Source of the DNA: Coprinopsis marcescibilis
Taxonomy: Eukaryota > Basidiomycota > Agaricomycetes > Agaricales > Psathyrellaceae
DNA length: 64,000 bases
NCBI GenBank assembly: GCA_004369085.1
Contig: ML210253.1
Span: 1-64,000 of the forward strand
Direction of reading: 5' to 3'
Within the stretch, counting starts at the first letter, position 1. Each line of letters begins with the position of its first letter. Shown here piece after piece: positions 57,378 to 64,000 of this stretch. A program made the position numbers and the translations under genes. The notes under the pieces were generated by a model. It saw only the letters and a list, made by a program, of their open reading frames with translations. It ran no database searches and was not told the DNA's origin.

Positions 57378-59451
57378 ATGGGCAATACTTCATCCCAACC
57401 TCACCGTAACCGGAGTCACGCGTCTAGGGCACCCGCCCTTCGTGTATCGCTGAGATGCTCTTCTCCATCGTCATCGACACATAGTATCGAGCCCTGGCCG
57501 GACACTGATCGCCTGGTCGCAGAGAAAGGGCATTGCAGAGATCAAAGTCAGAGTCCTATCCATAGGCAAAGATCCAGGGAACGGGTACTACCTCGACAAC
57601 CCGCCTCTCTTCTGGCCTACGCTCCAACGCTGAGGAGCTCAGTGGCAGATGAAAATCAAGCATATCAGGACTTTCTTCGCGATTACCCCGGTATGGACCA
57701 CGTTGCCGTCGTGGCTACCCTTGCATCCGTTGATGAACTTTGCAGAATACCGCCTCACATGGATCTTGGATACACTTCGACGAACAGACTTCTCCCGCCT
57801 AGAGCAAACGGGAGAGACCTATGTGGACTACATGGGAGGATCCTTATACCCCGAGAGCCTAATCCGCGTGCACGCAGACTTTCTTAGCAGTTCTGTCCTC
57901 GGAAACACTCATTCTATCAGTAACAGGTGACTATATGCTCCCTTTGTCCCGATCGGTGATCTAGGATCCACTAACCTATCCGTGTCAGTTCGAAGATGTC
58001 CCTGAACTACGCAAACGAAGCAAGAGCAGCAGTGCTCTCATTTTTTCAGGCATCACCCGAGTACACCGTTATCTTTACCGCGAACGCGACGACCGCTTTA
58101 AAGTTGGTGGGGGAGGCATACCCGTTCATCGGCGGAAGCTCCTATGTCATGCCAGTTGACTCACACAACAGCGCAAGTACCGACCACTTTAAAATGGAAG
58201 ATGCAGCTAAAAATAAATGCAGGTCAACGGCATCCGGGAATATGCGAGTTATCGTGGGGCAAAGTGTGCATACATACCCGCCATGCTCACGGGAGGATTG
58301 GATCTGGAAGCCGCCAAGGTCAGTTTGGCACTTTCTCTGTTTCCACTGCACTGACGTATTATTCCCATAGAATACTCTTCTACGTTTTCGTCCACGGAAT
58401 AAGGACTTGACTCCGAGTCTTTTTGCCCTCACCGCCCAGTCCAACGTCTCTAATTCCAAATCTCCGCTTTCTATCGCAGAATACGCCTCATCTCTTGGCT
58501 ATCATGTGCTACTGGATGCAGCGGCGCTTGTTCCAACGTCAAGCTTCTCCCTCGCCGAGAATCCAGTGGATGCGATGGCTATTTCCTTTTACAAGATGTT
58601 TGGCTTTCCCACAGGAATTGGAGCTCTTATCGTGAAGCGCTCGTTTTTGGCGGAGCTCAAGCGGCCTTGGTTCTCCGGAGGTACCGTTGATATTGTACAG
58701 GTACCAGGGCATGTGGTGACGATGTCCTCCGCCCTCCACGAACAGTTCGAGGTTCGTTTTCTCCAGGCTTCCAGTGGCTGCGTAAACTAATCACCCTCCA
58801 CACGATCAGGACGGTACAATCAACTACCTTATGCTCCCTGCTGTGGTTGATGGACTTCGCTTTATAACCGCGTATATGCCATTCCTGCCATTGCGACTTT
58901 CCTGTCTCCTCAACTATCTCATCACCTCACTCCTTAATTTGCGGCACGACACTAACGGCGCCCCCCTTGTCAAAATCTTATCGAAAATACCGAGCCGGCG
59001 GCTGCGTTCGATAGGCACGTCTGCTGACACGGGATTCTTGGTCTCGTTTCTTTTTTTTGATGTGAGAGTGTTTTATCTTTGATATATGTATACTGATCCC
59101 ATTCTCTGTAAGCCATCGGGGAGTATTGTACCCAATTCATTCGTGGAGTACACTGCATCCAAACAGAATATATCCCTGCGAACCGGATGCGTCTGTAACC
59201 CCGGCGGCAGTGCAGCTCTTCTCGGCCTGTCTACAGAAATGGCGAATTTGTATCCCGGAGTGACCCTGGAGGACTTCGAAAGCAGGATGGGACGAGAGCT
59301 GGGGGTGGTCAGAGTAAGCCTCGGCCTGGCAAGCGACTTTCAAGATGTCCAACGGGTGATCCGGTTCGCTACGTCGTTGGGAAACACTCAAATTCGCCAG
59401 ACACTTCTTGATGTCTGGTGTAAAGAGACACTTCAACCACACGCTACCTAA
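57378..59451 (+). CDS. molybdenum-cofactor-sulfurase-like class V aminotransferase, lacking the MOSC domain
   Basis: A PLP-dependent protein of the cysteine-desulfurase fold, closest to the N-terminal half of MOCOS (ABA3/HxB). Landmarks: YVDYMGGSLYPESLI, SSVLGNTHSIS, FTANATTALKLVGEAYPF, MPVDSHNSVNGIREYA, FALTAQSNVSNSKSPL, HVLLDAAALVPTS, the PLP lysine in AISFYKMFGFPTGIGALIV, the Cys loop SLRTGCVCNPGGS, and VVRVSLGLASDFQDV. It stops there; the C-terminal MOSC domain of true MoCo sulfurases is missing. The ~100-residue N-terminal extension starts MGNTSSQ, fitting N-myristoylation (Gly2, Ser6). Seven or eight introns; 58173-58222 is GC-AG. About 570 residues. A role in MoCo sulfuration is uncertain; other sulfur or amino-acid chemistry is possible. 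Confidence 0.8.
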
Positions 59452-59753
59452 CAATCCATTTCGCCGATATTATCTAGAAGGAGCATGGACTCCTTTACGC
59501 TACTCATCTTTCAAAGAATGCTTGATTGCATCAAACCTACATACTTTTGGTATCCATATGATAGCTCTGTATAATATCTCTCTTTCAGTGTCGGCCGGAT
59601 AGTTCCATCTGTATTGAGATGTATAATAGCCCAACATGCATCATATTACCCTACTACTTGATCATACTTGTCCTTGGAAATCGTGGTTTTCCGCAACTAC
59701 ATAACCTTGCATCCAGATCTTGCTACTCGAAAAGAGTCAAAACGGATTTATAT

Positions 59754-62700
59754 TTATTCATCATCTTCGTCTTCATCATCTTCGTCTTCATCCTCTGAAA
59801 CCTCCAGACCTGCCTCTTTCAACTTAGCCTTATCGCGAGTGCGCTTGCTTGTGGTTTCGTCGAGCAGGACAAGAAGATCTTCTTGTTCCTTTTCGACCTC
59901 TTTTCGCTTGTCGTTAGCGTTCTTCAGCTGTGTCTTGACATCTGACAATTCCGATTGAAGATCGGAAATCTGGAGAGTTTCCCGCTCAATTAAATGAATT
60001 TACAGGTTAAGAAGCATCTCCAAACGTACTTCCTTGTCCTTGCTCATTGCCACAGCTTTCAGTTGATTTCTCAAGATGTCCATTTCCTCAGATTGTTTCC
60101 GAATGGCATCCCGCAGGGATGCGATCAGCATGGCCGACTCTGCACTGGGACCTGACGACGGATGCAATATTTTTTGAGCTTCACTAGATCTACGCATTGT
60201 TATGATGAACTGACCAGAAGTGGATGTGGATAATTGGCTCGGATCCGTTGAGAATGCTCGCTGAACTGCATCTATAACACGCAGAATGAGTAAACTTGAC
60301 AGTTTGACACGGAACACTCTGAATGTGCTCACAATAGTTGGATTTCCAGAAATCGACAAATGCCCAGTCGAACCAGACTTCTGCGTCATCTCTTCCTGTT
60401 TCGTTCGGCACCGGTATGGTAGAGGCAGAATGACTGATAACAACAAGATCTGGCCCAACGGACCTGAATCGAGGATCTTCACGGAAGCGCGTCAGCTGTC
60501 CAATTAAGCTGTCAATGCCTAGCCGCCCCAGAATTGGGTGAATCGTATTTCTATGAAGAATATATCAGAAATGTGTGACCCAGAAAGAGCTAACCAGGCT
60601 GACCTGGTAATTTCTCCAGGCTCCCGATTGAATTCGTAGCAGATCCCAAGTAGGAAGACGCAGAGACCCGGAATGAAGGAATCAACCTCTGATGCTTGGT
60701 GAATGCCCTCAACCAGCTACGATGGTTCGGACTGAATAAGTGTTTTGACATCAGAGTACAGGGAGACTCACCACACTCAATCCACCAGCGTCTAGAAAGT
60801 CTCTAACCGACTTCGGGTCTTCCCACAGCCATTGCGACAGCAAGGATGTATACGCAACTAACACACGATCCCACTCCCGTAGTTCCTGGTCTGAGGTGTC
60901 CGGCCTTGAACGAGCCAATAGTGCTAGAGAGAGGTGCTCGCTCAGCGTCTGGAGCAAGCTTTGAGGCGGATCAGAGTCTAAGTCGTCGTCAGGCGGGGCA
61001 GAGCCCCCGTCTGCCGGGACAAAGAAGGACGACTGTGTAGGTGGGGCTGGCTGCGGCATTATTAAACGCGCCAGATCCTTGGTACGCGGAGATGAACGTA
61101 GTAGATGCGCGAATAAGAAAGTTGCCATCTGAGTCGACGTGACATTGGCGGGATCCAAGGTGGCCGACGAGGCCAGTGGTAACGTGAGTGCATGCAAAAG
61201 GGGTGTTATTGATTTTGAAGCCTCTTCGGACTTGGATTAGACCAAGTAGAAGACAGAATGATAAATGACATACGATGTCCTTCAGAAGGAGCCATTGCTT
61301 GGATAATGGCTAACCGAGTATCCTCATTTCGGACGAAATTCTGTTGTGGGGTTCCGTTAAGACTTTGGTCGTTTAATCAAACAGTGTGCCAACCTCAAAG
61401 ACCACCGCAGCGGATACCCGCAGTTCCAAGCCATCTTTGGTTCTTTTAGCTCCATCCTGGCCGTTGTATTCTCCATGAAGCGCGAGTTCCACGAGCACAT
61501 CAAGAATTGAAGCAGGCTCTAACCGGTCCCATTCTTCTCCATTAGTTTCAGGAACAGGCATATATGGCGTTATAGCGATTCCTGACAGCGCTGAATGAAT
61601 TGCTGGCGGAAGGGAATGAAGAACCTATGCCCGTGTTAACGGGACCCAATGAAGACAGTGATAGATGCGCTTACTTGGACTTTCAATGGGGTGGGTGCAT
61701 TGGACGCCAGTGCGATTTCAAGGAAGCAACGGGAGATGTTGATGACTTCTAAGTAAGACATTAGAAATGATACTAGGTGGTTTGCATATGCAAAAGGAGG
61801 ATTACCAGCTCCACTGCTCTTCGATCCTACAAATATTCCTAGAATACCAACGACAAGTGATGCATTCGCCAGTTTCTGGTCGTCCCAGAATTGAAGGGCA
61901 AAATCCTGAGGGGCAGTTTCGGATAGCTTAAGAGCCATCGGATACTGTAATAACTGGGTCAATAGGGGGAAGAGTGGGGTTTCCTTGAAGTAACTCTAGG
62001 AACTGGGGTCAATAGGCGTTTGGACTCAACGACCAAGATTACTGACCTGATTCGACGAATTGAAACGCAGCAAGCTGTCGATGCAGGTGAGCGCGCCTTG
62101 GGCAACAACACCTCCGTCGATCCCATTCTCTTGCGTGATAATGTTAAAGAATTTCTCGAACGCCCCTTCGAAAATCAGAACCTTCTGAATCTCGGCGCTT
62201 TGTGATACCAGACTCTGTAGGACAGATATAACCTCTGGAGCAGGGTCAAGACAGACACTAGGAGTTGAACGGGAAGACGTGACAGACCATTTCTGATTAT
62301 CTCTCGTTTGTCGTCCAATACACCGATAATACCTCCAGGACCAGCCGGAGCAGTTAAGAAGTAGCTCTGAACAAGTTGTCGTCTGTTATGCAGGAGTGTT
62401 GACAGAAACTGCAGCGCAGTGTATCGATTGTAGAAGTTGTTCTCTTTCAGAAGGGAAAGTAAAACGTGAGTTGCCCGTTCATTAGCTAGGACGATGTCGG
62501 TGTGCTTGAAGCCCAATGCCTTCGCGCTGTTTCCGGTGTCTTCAGTATCGCACAGGATGTTCAAAGTTTCTAGAACAGCTTTGCCGATATCAGCATCAAC
62601 CTCCGCATCGTTCGTGAGTACATCGATGAGCCCTGGGAGCGCAAAGGAGCCGACATCCTCCTTGCAATCGCGCGACAGTCCCTTGAGAGAGAGGACTGCA

Positions 62701-62828
62701 GCTCTTCGGTCTGCCAGTAAGGTTGCTGGTGAAAGCCTATCGCTGAGCTTTGAGATTGTGTCTGCTGGTGTCTGGACCACGCCAGTTGGACCTCTGAGGG
62801 CGACATAAGTTTGGTTGAAGAACTCCAT
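59754..62828 (-). CDS. USO1: vesicle tether Uso1/p115
   Basis: A Rab1/Ypt1 effector that tethers ER-derived vesicles to the Golgi. The globular armadillo head is clear: MEFFNQTYVALRGPTG, PATLLADRRAAVLSLKGLSR, EDVGSFALPGLIDVLTNDAE, VDADIGKAVLETLNILCDTE, NERATHVLLSLLKENNFYNR and YTALQFLSTLLHNRRQLVQS. Later head repeats include FLFAHLLRSSPRTKDLARLI. The tail is a coiled coil of only ~100-150 residues (ESAMLIASLRDAIRKQSEEM, MSDVKTQLKNANDKRKEVEK) ending in an acidic run, like mammalian p115 and much shorter than the ~1,000-residue tail of yeast Uso1. About 820 residues with over ten introns. The start is 139 bp from the divergent gene at the right edge. Confidence 0.88.
59757..59794. repeat. short tandem repeat coding the acidic end of Uso1
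   Basis: A 15-nt unit (TCATCATCTTCGTCT) occurs twice, then a partial copy. On the minus strand it encodes the Asp/Glu run at the C-terminus. Length variation between strains would change the number of acidic residues without shifting frame. Confidence 0.7.
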
Positions 62829-62967
62829 GTTGAGCTGCCGCCGTCGTAATGTGAATTAGGGAGAACAACTCTCCTCCACGTGGTGGGTCTGGCGACCTCC
62901 CACCCACCGCCATCAATATTTCTTTCACCGCAACTACCATCATAACTTCGTTCTCCCTCTAATACTC

Positions 62968-64000
62968 ATGGACCCTCGCATTTCTCGCTCTGAATCTGAT
63001 GCACATATGATGGCAGCAGAGGACTTGTTGCTGCTTCGAGCGTCTGAGAGTCTTCATCAACAGCGAGACGATCTTTGCAAAGACCGGCAATCTCTAGGAT
63101 CTATTCACGATCCGAACACTCGCTCCGGAAATTTGCCCAATAGTCACCACAGCACCAGATACGACCACGACTCTCACCCGCCAACATGGCAGCCTTCTGC
63201 ATCTGGATCGAAACAGTACTTCCAGGTATCTGGGCGTTGCAGCAAGAAGAGTTTTCTGAAAGCGCATATACTAACTCTATTTGCACGCAAAGCTGGTAGC
63301 AGCTCCACAAGGAAGGGTTGCGTGGTCTGTGAAGGACACATACCTAAATGGCAGTGATGAGCAGGATATCACAGGTGATCAAAAAGCCCACCATATGCAT
63401 GGCTCAGTGACAATAAAGCGATATAGCCAGCGAATCCGGCAACACAGACTTGCAACAAGGACCTGTCAGCTTCGAGAACCCGCATCTTTCTTCTGGTCGA
63501 GGATTGCGAACCGCCGTTAGCGTCCGACCCGTCTCCCCGTCAACAATCATGGCCTTGTCGGAACCATGTCTAATGGCTTGGTGCATGAACCTGGACTTGA
63601 CCCCCGAGCAAGGGACAGAGAGTGCTGCTCCAAAGGCTCAAAGTATCATCACGAACCCTTGGGGCTATTGACGAAGAACGTTACCGCCGCGCTCACCTCT
63701 TACTTGTCGACACTATGACCCGGATAGCAATGCGCAAGGCGGACCCTGTGTCTAGACTTTATTATCGGCACCTAAATTAACAGTAATTTTACGAGCATCA
63801 AGACCTCTGGAAAATATTCCAACCAGGAAGCCACTTGGCCGGCTTTTTTATCTCGGGTGCAGGGATGACCTTCAAAAACCTAGCACCGTCGAATGGCTCC
63901 CCTGTGGACCACCTAGTCACGGCTTTGACCAAAGACTGTTCGAGGTACCGCATCACCATTGCCTCTTTCTTCCATACCCCTGTCGTCCAAATGGCCAAGG
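62968..64000 (+). CDS. unidentified gene, partial at the right edge
   Basis: I recognise no family. Start MDPRISRSESDAHMMAAEDL. Splicing at GTATCT...GCAAAG (branch ACTAAC) joins SASGSKQYFQ to LVAAPQGRVAWSVKDTYLNG. A second intron (GTGATC...ACACAG) leads to LQQGPVSFENPHLSS and MALSEPCLMAW. A third gives LKVSSRTLGAIDEERYRRAH and LLLVDTMTRIAMRKADP. A fourth (GTGTCT to TTACGAG) gives HQDLWKIFQPGSHLAGFFIS, then DHLVTALTKDCSRYRITIAS, open to the window end. The chain of in-frame introns supports a real gene. No signal peptide or TM is seen in this part. Exon 3 to 4 is the weakest join. Confidence 0.55.

Overview
The window is nuclear DNA of a filamentous basidiomycete, most likely an Agaricomycete. 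The genes are broken by many 45-70 nt GT-AG introns, and about one gene occurs every 2.5 kb on both strands. Intergenic gaps are short and many gene pairs are divergent. The protein set is fungal: DASH subunit Duo1, Atg27, a Kre9/Knh1-like secreted protein, a Cti6-type PHD protein, a basidiomycete-type multi-spanning membrane protein and an aryl-alcohol dehydrogenase of the white-rot AAD type. I see no transposon, CRISPR array, rRNA or tRNA gene, or prophage. Nearly every clear gene is a single-copy conserved housekeeping gene.

Layout. 0-7 kb: allantoinase (+), aryl-alcohol dehydrogenase (+), a gene-poor gap and a multi-TM protein (+). 7-18 kb: PA-TM-RING ubiquitin ligase (+); an ataxin-3/Josephin deubiquitinase (-) divergent from an orphan gene (+) across a promoter with four ACGCGT boxes; ATG27 (+); and a protein with two RNase H1 N-terminal-type domains and no nuclease (+). 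18-29 kb: TM9/EMP70 (-) divergent from queuine tRNA-ribosyltransferase (+), DBP10 RNA helicase (-), Kre9-like (+) and DUO1 (-). 29-41 kb: an unidentified, possibly broken coding segment (-), mitochondrial Tyr-tRNA synthetase (-) divergent from RPS23 (+), a transglutaminase-like protein (+), CDP-diacylglycerol synthase (-), topoisomerase I (-) and complex I subunit B12/NDUFB3 (+). 41-55 kb: threonine deaminase (-) divergent from a CTI6-like PHD gene (+), VPS8 (+), COG2 (-) and a hemerythrin-domain protein (+). 55-64 kb: a 2 kb empty stretch, a MOCOS-type aminotransferase without its MOSC domain (+), USO1/p115 (-), and an unidentified gene running off the right edge (+).

How the genes relate. 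There is no operon-like pathway, but membrane-traffic functions recur: VPS8 (CORVET), COG2 (COG complex) and USO1 (ER-Golgi tether) lie within 17 kb, and ATG27, TM9SF and CDS1 lie elsewhere in the window. Ubiquitin functions (RING ligase, Josephin protease) are adjacent. Most pairs share bidirectional promoters of 140-450 bp.

I did not find a convincing new multi-gene system. The best leads are the tandem hybrid-binding-domain protein (15.7-17.5 kb), the MCB-rich promoter and the orphan gene it drives (11.6-13.1 kb), the unidentified segment at 28.8-29.4 kb, the long N-terminal extension of CDS1, and the stand-alone MOCOS-like enzyme with a GC-AG intron. Gene models were spliced by eye. Family calls rest on recognised motifs, not on database searches.
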